Positions 20,072 through 30,980 of a DNA stretch of 64,000 bases are shown here, piece by piece. The position numbers and the translations under genes are program-made. Source of the DNA: Neofusicoccum parvum (Eukaryota > Ascomycota > Dothideomycetes > Botryosphaeriales > Botryosphaeriaceae); contig CP087219.1 in assembly GCA_020912385.1 (NCBI GenBank), positions 248,001-312,000 on the forward strand. Direction: 5' to 3'. Numbering within the stretch: position 1 is the stretch's first letter; every line of letters begins with the position of its first letter. The notes under the pieces were generated by a model. That model saw only the letters and a list, made by a program, of their open reading frames with translations, made no database searches and had not been told where the DNA came from.

Positions 20072-22009
20072 TCAAATCACAGTGATCTCGATCCACGGTA
20101 GGTTCGACTCTATAGACTCCTTCGAATCCCTAGACTCCATGTCGCTGGCAGGTCTAACCCTCGAGCTGGAGCCATTTAGCTCCTCCAAATCTCCATCCGA
20201 CGGCATTTGCACAAAGTCCCCAGCATACATTCCGAGTAATTGATTGTAGTCATCCCCAGAGGATGAATTTCCAAAGCCGTGGAGATAGCATTCTCCGAGG
20301 AACTTGTAGTAGCCGGTGTTGCGATCGATCCGCAACACGAACGGAACCGTGGCGCCGTAGATTGCAAATACAACGTCTTCTACGGCGACAGGGTCAGCGC
20401 AGATCGCGTAAGACCTCGAAGTCTTCATGAACTTGCGGTCCACGCTGAAGGCTTTGACCTTATCGTCTAACCGGTCGTCGCCTTGAATTAGGCCTGCTTC
20501 TTCCACGAAGGATTTGGTGTTCATATCTGCTGGCCATCTACTGCTCCCGCGGTACAAGAGCACATTATACTTGTCGGGAGACTCATGCCTTACACAACCG
20601 CTTAGTCTTTTTGATATTGTGTCAATTGGCAGGACACGCAGCTTAAGGGAGTAGCGGTTCAGGTTGATGAAGTCGAGGCAGGTGAAGGTAGCCACGGGGC
20701 TTTCGGAGAACGCGAGTTTGCTCTTCCCCCTCCAATGCGCGAAGGAAGAGGACTTGGAGTTCACAAGCATATCTGGAACCCAGGTAGACACTGACGAACT
20801 TGGCGGAGGAGAGGTATTTGGCATGAACCGCTTTTCTGAGAGAACGTCGAGATGGTTGTACGTCGTGATTGCACGTATAGTGACTTCCACGAAGAGTTGT
20901 TGTGTAGTTTTCTCGTAGTCTACGAACAGGCCTAGCTCGTCCGCGTTCGAGAGTAGCCCAAGAAGTGCGTAGATTCTGTCTCGAGGGTCCGTCGAGTCGC
21001 ATGTTCGAGCGACGTGGAACAACGATGCCAGATCTTTCAGAGGCTTCTTGCCGAGTTTTGTGAGAGTAAGCGCCGGAGGGGTCTTTCCATTGTCGTCAAA
21101 GGCATCCAAGCCCATCGTTTGGAGGTGGGCAATTGAAAGGTCGTTCCAGTCCAGATGTCTTCGCCTGGAAACAATGACAGCTTCCCTGGCTACGGCAACC
21201 TCCTGCACAACCCAAACCCTGCTGAACCATGGCATTGAAAGAAGGTGTTCCACTTCCCTCTGCAATTCCACCCCTTTGGTGAGTGAAAATCTTGTTCTGC
21301 GTCCTTTAAGCGCCTCGAAGAATTCCTCTGCATAATCAGATGGCCCGAGGTGGATGAGGACTCTTTTTGCCCTAGCATAAATCTCGTTCATCCACGATAC
21401 TTGAAGGTTCCGTTCCGAGGTGTCGGCTTGATTGATGCAAATTGCATCAATCCAGAGGATTCTGTCTTCGGAGGGGCTTCGCAAGTCTCTGAGTGCACGG
21501 GCACAGTTTCTCGTAACATTCATCCGCTTCCGTGAGGAGTTACATCTGATGACTTCGGTCTCTTCTAGGTTTCCCCAAGTGTAGGATAAGGCTTCGTAGC
21601 CTAATTCGCAGTTGGAGAGCTTAGCGTGGACGATGCGGCAATGTATCTCATCATCGTATTGGGAGCTCGGCAGTAGTCTGATGAGGCGAATATGCCACTC
21701 TGACTGGAGAGGTTTGTGGACGAAGAAAGATGTAGACTCCTTGTCGGGAGACTCTGGACACTCATCCTCGGACAGTTCGGGGATCTTCAGGTCTATGGCC
21801 GGCGGTTCTGTGTAGTACGAGACGATCTCTGTAGATTCCCTGAAATCATCAACCGCATCGCCCTCGGACACGTCGGTACTGGGAGATGGGGATGCTTCCG
21901 TTTCACTTGCTCCTTCTTCCAGGTTGAGACCACAGCCGAGACAGACAAGACCAAACCCACTGTCGAAGACATCTGGCTTACCGCAGCCACAGCTTCTGCC
22001 TTCTGTCAT
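20072..22009 (-). CDS. HET-domain protein with N-terminal Cys4 motif (paralogue A), 645 aa
   Basis: Intronless, 645 residues. The N-terminus has a Cys4 arrangement, C7-x-C9 (CGCGKPD) and C23-x2-C26 (CLGCGLNL), like a small zinc ribbon. An acidic Ser-rich linker (30-95) precedes the HET domain at about 138-290 with its hallmark blocks GYEALSYTWG, RILWIDAICINQ and RAKRVLIHLG. The C-terminal half is the usual HET-gene extension with 'RDRIYALLGLL'. HET proteins act in heterokaryon incompatibility and regulated cell death; whether this one does is unknown. A tandem paralogue lies 275 bp upstream on the same strand. Confidence 0.93.
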   Translation of the reverse strand: MTEGRSCGCGKPDVFDSGFGLVCLGCGLNLEEGASETEASPSPSTDVSEGDAVDDFRESTEIVSYYTEPPAIDLKIPELSEDECPESPDKESTSFFVHKPLQSEWHIRLIRLLPSSQYDDEIHCRIVHAKLSNCELGYEALSYTWGNLEETEVIRCNSSRKRMNVTRNCARALRDLRSPSEDRILWIDAICINQADTSERNLQVSWMNEIYARAKRVLIHLGPSDYAEEFFEALKGRRTRFSLTKGVELQREVEHLLSMPWFSRVWVVQEVAVAREAVIVSRRRHLDWNDLSIAHLQTMGLDAFDDNGKTPPALTLTKLGKKPLKDLASLFHVARTCDSTDPRDRIYALLGLLSNADELGLFVDYEKTTQQLFVEVTIRAITTYNHLDVLSEKRFMPNTSPPPSSSVSTWVPDMLVNSKSSSFAHWRGKSKLAFSESPVATFTCLDFINLNRYSLKLRVLPIDTISKRLSGCVRHESPDKYNVLLYRGSSRWPADMNTKSFVEEAGLIQGDDRLDDKVKAFSVDRKFMKTSRSYAICADPVAVEDVVFAIYGATVPFVLRIDRNTGYYKFLGECYLHGFGNSSSGDDYNQLLGMYAGDFVQMPSDGDLEELNGSSSRVRPASDMESRDSKESIESNLPWIEITVI

Positions 22010-22284
22010 GACGGAAGATTAAGTTCCCGGAGAAAGGAAATGAAAAGAGAGGTGAAAGGTAGATGCGGAGGTGCTCGGACATCACTTATTGTGCCGCGGA
22101 GATTACCCCACTATGATGATAAGTGGGGGCCAAATACACGTAATATACAAAGCTGAAGACCAAAGCTCTCACTGCGCCAATGATAATTTACATAACCAGG
22201 TCAACTTTGCATTCCATCCGAACAAAAAATTCCAAAAGGTTGAAGAGTACTACTTCTCCCCTTCCAGAATGTGCACATCGCACT

Positions 22285-24276
22285 TCAGACCAAAGACACC
22301 TCCACCCACGGCAAATTCCCCTCCCCATCCATCGCCTTCATATCAAAAAACTCCGGCATCTCCCACGCCCACTCATCCGTCTTAAACAGCTCCACATACG
22401 TCCCCAGCAGCTCCCTATAGTCGTCCGCAAAAGACGGCGCCCTGAAGCCATGCAAATAACACTCCCCCACGAGCCTCCACCGCCCGGGCTCGACCCTCCT
22501 CAGCACCACCGGCACGCTCGCGCCCCTGACCGCGCAGATCACGTCCTTGCTTGTCGTCGCCTCCGGGCAGATCGCAAACGAGCCCTGGGTGAGGCGGAGG
22601 TCGCGGCCGCGGCTGAAGTGCTTCAGCGCGCCGAGGCGGAACTCCGCGCTGACGAGCTCGTGGCCGATGTTGTAGCCGGCTTCCTCCCAGAAGAAGTCCG
22701 TCTCCTCGTCCTTGTTGAGGAACGAGAGCGTGAACAGGCCCTTGCGGAGTAGCTGGTCTCTGATTGGCTGCCCGCTGCGGGCGGGTGCTTTCAGTTTGTC
22801 TAGATCGCCGGCTACGATGAAGGAGAGCTTCTCGTCGTTGGAGAAGGCGAAGATATCGGCGTCGTAGACGACCTCGATCACGTCCGTGCGGTCGAGCGGT
22901 AGCACTTGTACCGAGAGGAGTGGTTGTTTGCCGAGCGAAGGGAAGGCTGCGATAGGGCTCTGTGTGAAAGGTGTCTCTGCCTTTTTCCTCCAACGTGACA
23001 TTGACGTGAGGCGTGGAAGGTTGTTCAAGTCCGGGACCCAGGAAGGCTGCTTGGCGGCGGGTTCCTCGTCGTATCCTTCGGGAGAGGTTTGCAGCATCAC
23101 GTACGAGAGAATGTCGAGATGGTTATATGCCTTGATAACGAGAACCGTAACTTCCTGATAAAGATCCTCCATGGTCTTTTCGTAATCGGCACTTAACCCG
23201 AGGTCGTTTGTGGCATCCATAAGTCCAAGCAGAGCGTAAATCTTGTCCCGAGGGTCAGATGACTGGCATATTCCAGCGATGTTCAGGAGGGATATGATGT
23301 CCTTCAAGGGCCTTTGTTCCGCTTGTCCGAGTCGAAGTACAGGTGGCGTATCCCCAAGCATGTCAACAGGTTCAATACCCAGAGCGCTGAGGTTTGCAAT
23401 TGACAGATACGTCCACCCAATACTTTCACCGTCAGGGAAAAGTATCATGGCCTCTTTTGCCATGGCAACTTCCTGAAGAACCCATACTCTAGTAAACCAA
23501 GGTCTTGAAAGGAATTTGCTGACCATTCTCTGAAATGACCCCGGTTCCAATTTAGCAACATGCTCTACGTTTCCGCTCCTGAGGATGTGGAGGTGTTCCT
23601 GGAGCTCGCTGTGCTCTTTTCCGGTGTATATCTGTACCCGTTTTGCCTGGGAGTAGATCTTACTCATCAACGCGACTTGATGATTCCTTTCTTGGACACG
23701 TGATTGATCGATGCAGATGGCATCAATCCACAGGATCTTCTGACGGAAGGGGTGACGTAGATCCCGCATTGCATCTGCGCAGTTCTGCGTTACTTCCATA
23801 GAGCTTGATCCATTGCATCTGATAGTTTCGCGCTGAGTGGCATTGCCCCAGGTGTAGGACAAGGCTTCGTAGGCCTCGGTGCAATCAACAAGCTTGGAGT
23901 GGAAGATGCGGCAGTGAATCTCGTCTTCGTACCGTCTGCTTGGAAGCAGCCGGATGAGCCGAATGTCGGACTGTAATTGTAGGGGTTTATGGATGTACTC
24001 TGCGTTCGTGGGGTCCTCTGGTTCGGCGTCGAATTCATTGTCAAAGGCCGTCTCCAGGATGGCTGGTACATCTTCCGGCGGGTGGATATCTTCGAAGGCT
24101 CCAACTTCATCATCCTGGGAAGCATTCGAGGAACTCGACACGGATGAAGGTGCAGACACCGGATTATCGTGCGAGCTGATGTCTAGGTTGCGACCGCAGC
24201 CGAGGCAGAAAGGCCCGAAGCTACTTTCTTGGATGTCAGGCTTCCCGCAGCTACACTTTTCCTGAGCGGCCGACAT
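22285..24276 (-). CDS. HET-domain protein with N-terminal Cys4 motif (paralogue B), 663 aa
   Basis: Intronless, 663 residues, clearly a tandem duplicate of the gene at 20072-22009. The Cys4 head is conserved (C8-x-C10 'CSCGKPD', C24-x2-C27 'CLGCGRNL'), as is 'HKPLQ...IRLIRLLPS' before the HET domain, which starts near residue 137 (YEALSYTWGN; KILWIDAICIDQ). 'RDKIYALLGLM' marks the same C-terminal block. Divergence between the two copies is large, so the duplication is not recent. The 3' third is much more GC-rich than the rest. A role in incompatibility or cell death is inferred from the family only. Confidence 0.93.
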   Translation of the reverse strand: MSAAQEKCSCGKPDIQESSFGPFCLGCGRNLDISSHDNPVSAPSSVSSSSNASQDDEVGAFEDIHPPEDVPAILETAFDNEFDAEPEDPTNAEYIHKPLQLQSDIRLIRLLPSRRYEDEIHCRIFHSKLVDCTEAYEALSYTWGNATQRETIRCNGSSSMEVTQNCADAMRDLRHPFRQKILWIDAICIDQSRVQERNHQVALMSKIYSQAKRVQIYTGKEHSELQEHLHILRSGNVEHVAKLEPGSFQRMVSKFLSRPWFTRVWVLQEVAMAKEAMILFPDGESIGWTYLSIANLSALGIEPVDMLGDTPPVLRLGQAEQRPLKDIISLLNIAGICQSSDPRDKIYALLGLMDATNDLGLSADYEKTMEDLYQEVTVLVIKAYNHLDILSYVMLQTSPEGYDEEPAAKQPSWVPDLNNLPRLTSMSRWRKKAETPFTQSPIAAFPSLGKQPLLSVQVLPLDRTDVIEVVYDADIFAFSNDEKLSFIVAGDLDKLKAPARSGQPIRDQLLRKGLFTLSFLNKDEETDFFWEEAGYNIGHELVSAEFRLGALKHFSRGRDLRLTQGSFAICPEATTSKDVICAVRGASVPVVLRRVEPGRWRLVGECYLHGFRAPSFADDYRELLGTYVELFKTDEWAWEMPEFFDMKAMDGEGNLPWVEVSLV

Positions 24277-24702
24277 CAGATTGGCTCGGCCTGACAGAGG
24301 GAGGGACTCGTAATAAACAAGGGCAGGCTGTAAAGCTACAATTGAAGATCAGGAGTACGTGTTTTCCAGTCGTGGTCAGCCCCGCATTTCGGCCAGTGGG
24401 GGCCAAGATAAGAGAATGTGCCTACGGACTAGTCAATATCAGGATGAATGTGCAACCTCAGAAAACATTTCAGCACGTGCATACCTTTGTGGGTAGTTGA
24501 AAGACTCATCCGAGTGGGGCCGGCAGTTCTTTTAGTATTTATCACCATTCTGAGCGAATGCCTCAACTACCCACATGTAAATAATAAGTATTTCCTTATT
24601 GCAATTCTTCACGAACTGACCCCATATCAACCCTCGCCTCCAGAGCCTTACTCACACCAAAACGTAGAGGCTCCAAGACCAACAAGTAAACCGGAATTTT
24701 CT
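24277..24702. other. Intergenic, 426 bp
   Basis: Promoter side of HET paralogue B and 3' side of the DUF2439 gene. AT-richer than its surroundings; nothing else seen. Confidence 0.5.
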
Positions 24703-26466
24703 TTAGGTAGGTGCAACGTCATCCGCGTCTTCCTTCTCAGGAGGTCCAAATCCCTTTCCCTGCCCACGGAACACGTACCCCGGCGGCCTCCAATCAAAAA
24801 GATCCATAGCCTCGGTACTCCAAGGCCCAACGTCGGTGTCCACCACCGGTGATGGTGGTGTTAGCTCTCTCGAATCCCGTTCCCGCACGTGGTCCGCTTG
24901 CACGTTCAGACTGGTAGAGCGTTGTAACAATCTTTTCGGCAAGTTGCCCACTTGGCGTTCGTTCGAAGCTTCTGCGCTCGGAAGAATAGGCCCCTCGAGT
25001 GCTTCTGAATTCGCAGGTTGCCTCCTGTTTGACCTGTCGTTCTCTGATCGTATTCGCCGGAACTGACGCGGCGAAGGCGGATTTGCTTGAGGTAGGACTG
25101 GTTGGATCTGGAGGGTTGGCTTGACTGTTCTGGCGGTCGGTTTCTGTTGCAATGTTTCATTTGCAGGATCTCTAGCCTCGCGGTCACCTGGATAGACTTT
25201 CTGAGGTGGGTCTGGCCTATGGTTGGGCCCCGATTGGGGCGCTGCTTTACAGCCCGTGTGACTGTCGTTGTCGTGAATCGGCAGTGGAACGACCTCATCC
25301 GACATGTTCAGCCGATCTGACGGTGAAGATTGAGTAAGACCATTTGGAAGTTTGCGAATCTCGGACGGCTGCTTGGCCTTCCCCCTTCTCTGGAGTCCTG
25401 CATCTTGAAACAATAACATCTTCGGTCGAGCACCGGTTGCTAGCCGAAGCTTCTTTGAACGCTTGGGCACCGCGACCTCTTCAACTTCTTGTGACTCCGC
25501 ATCCTCAATAGCCTTTTCCAACAGCTCCGCATCCTCCTGGACATGTGTTACCCTGTTCGTCGTGCTGACTGGTGGAGAAGACGGTGGCTGCGGCGTTTCG
25601 GGAGGCCTTCGAGGCAAAGCTGCGGGCCCCCTCTTGGTACGGACTGGAGGTTTTTCAAAGCCAGGTGGGGTATCAGGAAGCGTAATGTCTGACTGGGGTT
25701 CCAAGTCTTCTGCCTCTGAGACGAGATCGATCAATTCGCCAGGTGTCCTGCGCGGTGCCTGTCGTTCCTTCGGCACGGGTGTTCTCGCTTCCTTCGCATT
25801 GTGCCATGTTTGTCCAGCCTCGGCCACCCTGCGCCGCTTTGCTGCTCGCTCACTCGCAGCCCACTCGTCTTCCCGTTGCTGGAGATTTGCTTGACGCTCT
25901 TCAAACGGGGACCTCGTCGGTAACATTGCCCTTCCATGGGGTCCTCTCGGCGTGCCGAGAAGTTGGTTCAGCGGCCTGTGTCGCGGGGCTATGCTCGCCG
26001 TTAAGCCAGCAGTTCTTACGGATGGTACAGGTAGCCTGACATTAGCCGGGCCCGGTCGCTCAGGCGTATCCTTGGGCTTCTTTTGCAATATGGGGGTCAA
26101 GTCCGTCTGCGTTGTCGCAACTGGCTCGGCGACCTGGACGATCACGCCGTTCTCAAGAGTGAGCTCGTCACCATCATAGAGCGTGTCCCCGTCCTTCCAA
26201 TGAGTGTCGCCAATATAGTTCCGAGGCTGGTCATAGACCATGACTCGCTTGTTGAAGGTGTGGAATTTTAGAAATCCGTCTTTCCAGCGCTTTTGCTTTC
26301 GGCGGAGGTCATGGGTGTACAGGCAGCGAAATTCGTGCACGGGTGCGGTGTTGGCGGCGGCGGAGGACTGGGCGGGGCCTCGAAGCGTGCTGGAAAGGGC
26401 GGTCGTGGCGACGCCACGAAGCGTGCTGGAAGCGGTGGTCATGGCGGAGTGCGCAGTCGAATGCAC
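24703..26466 (-). CDS. DUF2439 (ZGRF1/Dbl2-like N-terminal domain) protein, 587 aa
   Basis: Intronless, 587 residues. The DUF2439 domain lies at about 44-115 (HEFRCLYTHDLRRKQKRW, KDGFLKFHTFNKRVMVYD, GDELTLENGVIVQV). In fission yeast the family member Dbl2 recruits the Fml1 helicase to repair intermediates, and in animals the domain is the N-terminus of ZGRF1; a nuclear DNA-repair role is inferred. The remaining 470 residues are disordered and rich in Pro, Arg and Glu. The first 30 residues contain a near-repeat (ASSTLRGVATTALSSTLRG), caused by a short DNA duplication around 26375-26440. ATG 26466 may be one of several usable starts; a second Met lies at residue 9. Divergent from the BAR-SH3 gene. 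Confidence 0.85.
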   Translation of the reverse strand: MHSTAHSAMTTASSTLRGVATTALSSTLRGPAQSSAAANTAPVHEFRCLYTHDLRRKQKRWKDGFLKFHTFNKRVMVYDQPRNYIGDTHWKDGDTLYDGDELTLENGVIVQVAEPVATTQTDLTPILQKKPKDTPERPGPANVRLPVPSVRTAGLTASIAPRHRPLNQLLGTPRGPHGRAMLPTRSPFEERQANLQQREDEWAASERAAKRRRVAEAGQTWHNAKEARTPVPKERQAPRRTPGELIDLVSEAEDLEPQSDITLPDTPPGFEKPPVRTKRGPAALPRRPPETPQPPSSPPVSTTNRVTHVQEDAELLEKAIEDAESQEVEEVAVPKRSKKLRLATGARPKMLLFQDAGLQRRGKAKQPSEIRKLPNGLTQSSPSDRLNMSDEVVPLPIHDNDSHTGCKAAPQSGPNHRPDPPQKVYPGDREARDPANETLQQKPTARTVKPTLQIQPVLPQANPPSPRQFRRIRSENDRSNRRQPANSEALEGPILPSAEASNERQVGNLPKRLLQRSTSLNVQADHVRERDSRELTPPSPVVDTDVGPWSTEAMDLFDWRPPGYVFRGQGKGFGPPEKEDADDVAPT

Positions 26467-26803
26467 ATGTCGACGGGCGCGAGCGGGCGCGATGCGTGGA
26501 CGTTGGCTGACGCGTGGTGGAGAGACGAAGTGCGGCAGACGCGACGCGGTCGGCGCGGCAGCATGTGACGGGGCCTAAAGCGGCAGGCGGGAGCTAGGCA
26601 GCTTCGACGCTAAGGTGCCGAACTTCCACTCTCGGGCGGCATGGGACCCCTGCTGGCCCCGCGGGAGCTGGGCTGCAGTTCACAGCCTCCACGTACGCGG
26701 CACTCAAACTCTCTGCCCAGTTCACACCCTCACCAGTCACTTGCGCTCCGCTTGCGGCCTCCGACAGCTCCCTCCCGCGCGCAATTGGCCCGCCGTCGCA
26801 GCC
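26467..26803. promoter_or_regulatory. Divergent promoter, DUF2439 / BAR-SH3
   Basis: 337 bp between divergent starts, GC-rich. No clear TATA box was seen. Confidence 0.45.
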
Positions 26804-28514
26804 ATGCAGCGCATCCAGCGCAAGGTGGGCGTGTTCATGCCCCGCAGCGAGGATGACGCGCAGGTCGCCGCCATGCTGGCCGAATTCAAGGAGGTCGATC
26901 AGATGCTCGGAAAAGTAAGCCCGCCCTCGCGCCTCCCTAGCAGCGCCAGCCAGGCCTAACGTCGCCCAGCTCATCGACGCCACGAGCCACTGGAGAGAGG
27001 CATGGGCGCATATCCTGGGCCATGAGCTGTACATCGTCACCGAGTTCGAGGCCCTCTACAAGCCCATGGCCGCTGTCGGCGACGCTTCCGACTTCAAGGG
27101 CCATGTCCCCGCCGACACCCCGCGCGAGACCCTCGAGCGCACCCGCCGCATGAAAGACCTCTACAACGACCTGAAGAACGACATGATGGAGGAGGTCAAC
27201 CAGATTGACCGCAAGCTGATCAAGCCTGCCCAAGACGCAAAGCAGAGCATCAAGCCCATGCATAAGGTTATACAGAAGCGGGAGGACAAGAAGGTACCGC
27301 CAACCCTGTCTTTGGCGTGTGCTGGCAATTGACCAAGTGCACAGTTGGATTACGAGCGGTACAAGAGCCGTGTCGACAAACTCGAGGCCCAGGCCAATCG
27401 CTCTGCTCGCGATGAGTCCTCCCTTGCGAAACACCAGATAGACATGGAGCGTTGTGAGGGCGAGTACGACGATGCAGATAGACGACTACAAGCCAGTCTT
27501 CCGCGCATCACAGCCGCCGTTCTCTCGCTCCTCCCGTATCTTCTAGCGGTCCAAGTCGAGATCCAAAACAACATCTTGGGCAACATGTATACCGTGCAAC
27601 ACGAGTACTGCCAGGAGTATGGCTTTCCATCGCCACCGCCAGACATGGCCGACGTAGTGGCAGATTGGGATGCTACATTCACACCTCTGCGCAAAGAAAT
27701 CGAGGGGAGCTATGAACTGCTCATGCACACCAGAGTGGTCCGCCAGCCCATGGAGATGCCTGATGCCAAGCACGGCACCGTAACCGGTCTCAACATCCGC
27801 AACACCGCGACTGACAAATTCTCTAACCGCCCGCGCATTGCCGGCCGGCCTTCATTCGGCTCGCACACCTCCGGGGGAGGAGGAGGAGGCTCTCCCAACG
27901 AAGAGAAGCCTCCGCCCAAGCCGCCGCGGCCGCGCAACAGCTTCTCCAACGCTCCACCGTCGCCGGAGCCCTCCGCTCCTCCCCCGGTCAACCTCGCGTC
28001 GCGCCCCAAGATCCCCATGGCCAGCAAGCCCCGCATCGGCGGTAGCTCCACCACCCTGTCCCCGTACGACGGCGCGGGCCGGCGCCCCTCGTCATCCGCG
28101 TCCACCGGCGCCTACTCGCCAGGCAGCCAATCGTACCAGGGCGATTACTTCGGCGGCGGCACATCACCCAACCTGTCGACGTCGCCCAGCCACACGCCGC
28201 GCATCGGCTCGTCGCACTCGGCCAACGGGGGCGTCAGCGGCGCGGTCGCCACGCCCCTCCAGGGCATCGCGGCGGGCATCGGCGCCAAGAAGAAGCCCCC
28301 GCCGCCGCCGCCAAAGAAGCGCCTCGAATCCTTCCAGAAGGAGGACTTCGTCACGGCGCTGTACGACTTTGACGGACAGGGGCCGGGCGACTTGGCGTTC
28401 CGTGAGGGTGACCGCATCAAGGTGCTCAAGCGCGAGGGCGACGCGAACAGCTGGTGGCAGGGGGAGCTGCATGGCGTGAAGGGCAGTTTCCCGGCGAATT
28501 ACTGTCAGCAGTGA
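26804..28514 (+). CDS. BAR-SH3 endocytic protein, amphiphysin/Rvs167 type, 534 aa
   Basis: Three exons (26804-26914, 26970-27293, 27345-28514) encode 534 residues. The N-BAR domain covers about 1-240, with the family start 'MQRIQRKVG', coiled-coil helices (RRMKDLYNDLKNDMMEEV) and 'NNILGNMYTVQHEYCQ'. A Pro/Ser/Gly-rich linker (about 260-470) includes a Gly run and a poly-Pro stretch (KKKPPPPPPKKR). The SH3 domain covers about 475-534 (ALYDFDGQGPGDLAF, WWQGELHG, GSFPANYC). Rvs167 bends membranes at cortical actin patches and helps vesicle scission with Rvs161. Introns are GTAAGC...GCCCAG and GTACCG...GCACAG, and the second exon joins cleanly at 'DKK|LDYERY'. Confidence 0.95.
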
Positions 28515-29530
28515 GGGCGGGCAGGGGAACAAGAGGGAGGGCAACCGAGCTCGCCGACGTCTGCGGGCAAGGGAAAAGAAGGGGATAAAATTTTAATCTG
28601 GGTACAATGTGTTGGCGAAGTGGGGATTCTTCATCTGGGCATGGTAAACATACAGCACACACACGCAGGACCAGCTATCGTCGGAGTAATAATGTAGTTT
28701 AGCGCGGCGGCGGCACTGATGGAGGATTGATGGAGAGCAGAGCGGGTACCCTGTAGACGTGGCTAATACGGGGTGCAAAGTGGGGAATTGGAGAAAATCG
28801 AGAGCGGGCCAGAATTTTTTTTCCTCTTTTCTCTTTCGCGAAAATGGCGGTGTTGGTGATGAACATTGGTGATAGTCGCGCCGGCCCTCCTTCTCCATGC
28901 ATCTAGATCTTTCCTCTGGGGAATCCGAGGTGAGTTTTTTCCGGGAGCAAGCAGAGGAGGCTCCTCCGCCACACTGGGCCAGGCTAGCTGAGTACGTAGT
29001 ATGTACATGCGTAGCTAGTCAGCCCACGGGAGGTCCGAGAGCTCGGTCCTGGTCGGCCGTGAATCGGGGTACATACGTGCATACACACTCATGCATGGCT
29101 ATGTAAGTGGGTAAAGAGAACGAACGCTGAGGGGCAGTGGAGAAGCAAAACGCCATGCGGAGAATGTGGGAGAGAGTCATTGCCGGTTCCACAGGGAGAA
29201 CTGAACGATCCAGGCAGCGAAACCTCTTGGTGTTGAGACCGTGTGGTCTGACGCGCCCTTGCCCTCGCCCTCCTGCCCGCGCCGTTGTCCTTCCCCCCGT
29301 CCACCACAGAACCAGGCCACCCGGGGCGCGGTAGCCTACCCCGCCGGCACGGCACCGGCCGAGAAAGATTGCAGTGGGTGCGAAGAAAGGGCACCGAAAG
29401 CCCCCATGGCGCCCGCACGACTCGACATAGCTCCCCGTCCGGATCGCGGACTCTTTGGGTTGGCTATCGGTCGGTGAACCAGGCGCGACGCCACAATCCC
29501 CCATCCACGCACACACGCACACCAAAGCAG

Positions 29531-29552
29531 CCGCCGCCGCCGCCGCCGCCGC
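29531..29552. repeat. (CCG)n microsatellite
   Basis: Seven CCG units directly visible. Confidence 0.85.
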
Positions 29553-29897
29553 CAAAATCGATATTCGCAGCTGCAAGGCCTAGACTTCCGCTCCACGCTT
29601 TCCGGTCCCTCCCCAGTCGCGACTGATCGGATGGTTGGCTCCGAGTCGCCGTGCACTTCAGCCCGCTGCTCGCCCGCTACCCGGCGCGTTTGGTTGGGGA
29701 TGGAGGCGGAGGCAGAGCGAGCGCCGCCCGTCAGAGGCCAGAAGCAAGGTAAAAGCATGCTTTTTGCCCTGTTCTTCAGGATTAGCCTCTGCCGTTTCGC
29801 GCCCTCTCGCTTGCGCGGCGCCGCGCTGCCCCGGCGGTGCCGGTGCCGTGCATGCCGGCGACGAGAACGTGCAACCATTCGTGGTTGAGCAGTGGCA

Positions 29898-29915
29898 GGG
29901 CAGGGCAGGGCAGGG
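29898..29915 (+). other. G-quadruplex candidate
   Basis: Four GGG runs separated by exactly two bases (CA), from a short CAGGG tandem repeat. This pattern fits a canonical G4 motif; no function is known. Confidence 0.5.
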
Positions 29916-30980
29916 CGTCCCGGAGGCATGGGTGTGTGGGTAAGCGCTTGGAACTTCCATGAGGGGGAGCGGAGGAGAGTGCGGTGCGGGCAGGGAACGT
30001 TGGCGGGCATGGGGGTTTGGACGGGCGGGGGCAGCGAAGGAAAAAAAGGCGCGCTCGCGCGCTATTGTTTTTCCTGTGTCGCGCGTCCCGTGTGTGGGGT
30101 GAGACTGGGGAGAGATTGTGATGGAGACTGGAGAACACTTACGCAGGTCCTGCGTGAGACGGACGACAGGTGAAACGGTGATCGGTAGTTTAAAGGGGAG
30201 GCTAGGTGGGGCAAATAGCAAATAGGAGGGAGCAGTGTCGCGTGGGCGACGAGAGGTTGCTGTTCCCTGGCCCTTCTATGATGTTCCAAGCAGCTGCCGG
30301 CCGGGTCTTCTGGCCCTGGAGGTGCAGCGCGACCGCCTGTGGTGATAAAGGAGATCTGTGCCTCACCCGCGGCTTCCCACCCGTCACAATAAGGCCTCTG
30401 TCACTCGCTGCAGGGACGCGAAAAGGGTAAGGCCTTGACGCACAAAAGAGAAAGGGTTCGGATCATGATGATGGCAAATGCAAGGCATGTCGAGATCTAT
30501 GGTCCGATCGCATGCAAATCATGGCAACGAAAGCCACTGTGCCTTTCCGCGAATTTCGTCGCTTTGACATCATCACCAGGGTTATCCGAGTCAGATGGAT
30601 AGATCTCCAAGACTGAATCCTGGGAGCAACACATCACCAGATGCTTTTGAATACTTGAGTGGTAGAAAGGTCGTAGGATTCGTTGCTCGTTTGCTCGTAT
30701 ATCAATGCAAACTCCAAGGTGCCTTATACTGTACTCCATAGGGGAACTTGTCGAAGGGCCCATGCGACCAAGATGAGGGATATACTAGGAAAACAACAGA
30801 GAAGTAAAGAAGACCTCCGCAACCCCAGCAAAGATTTTGTACAGTCTATCAAAGTGAAACAGGCATCCATGCTGTGACCCAACCCATTACCGTTTTCCCC
30901 ACTCCCCAGACCCAGTGCTTTTTGAAGTTTGTCAAGAATGACGAGACGTGATGTTCAACCTGCAGGACATGCAGGCGGAT

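Larger units (their letters stand above)
28515..30980. other. Intergenic, 2.5 kb
   Basis: The longest gap between genes in the window. It holds a CCG run (about 29531-29552), a G-quadruplex candidate (29898-29915) and GC-rich chance ORFs on both strands, none of which shows a domain, signal peptide or splice-consistent frame. It separates two genes that converge here, so it is not a shared promoter. Confidence 0.5.

Noticed and set aside
20095..20115. GGTTCGACTC, similar to a tRNA B box
   Set aside because: It lies inside the HET coding region and no cloverleaf can be drawn around it.
28515..30980. CRISPR array or mobile element in the longest gap
   Set aside because: No regularly spaced repeats, terminal inverted repeats or transposase frames; only simple repeats are present.
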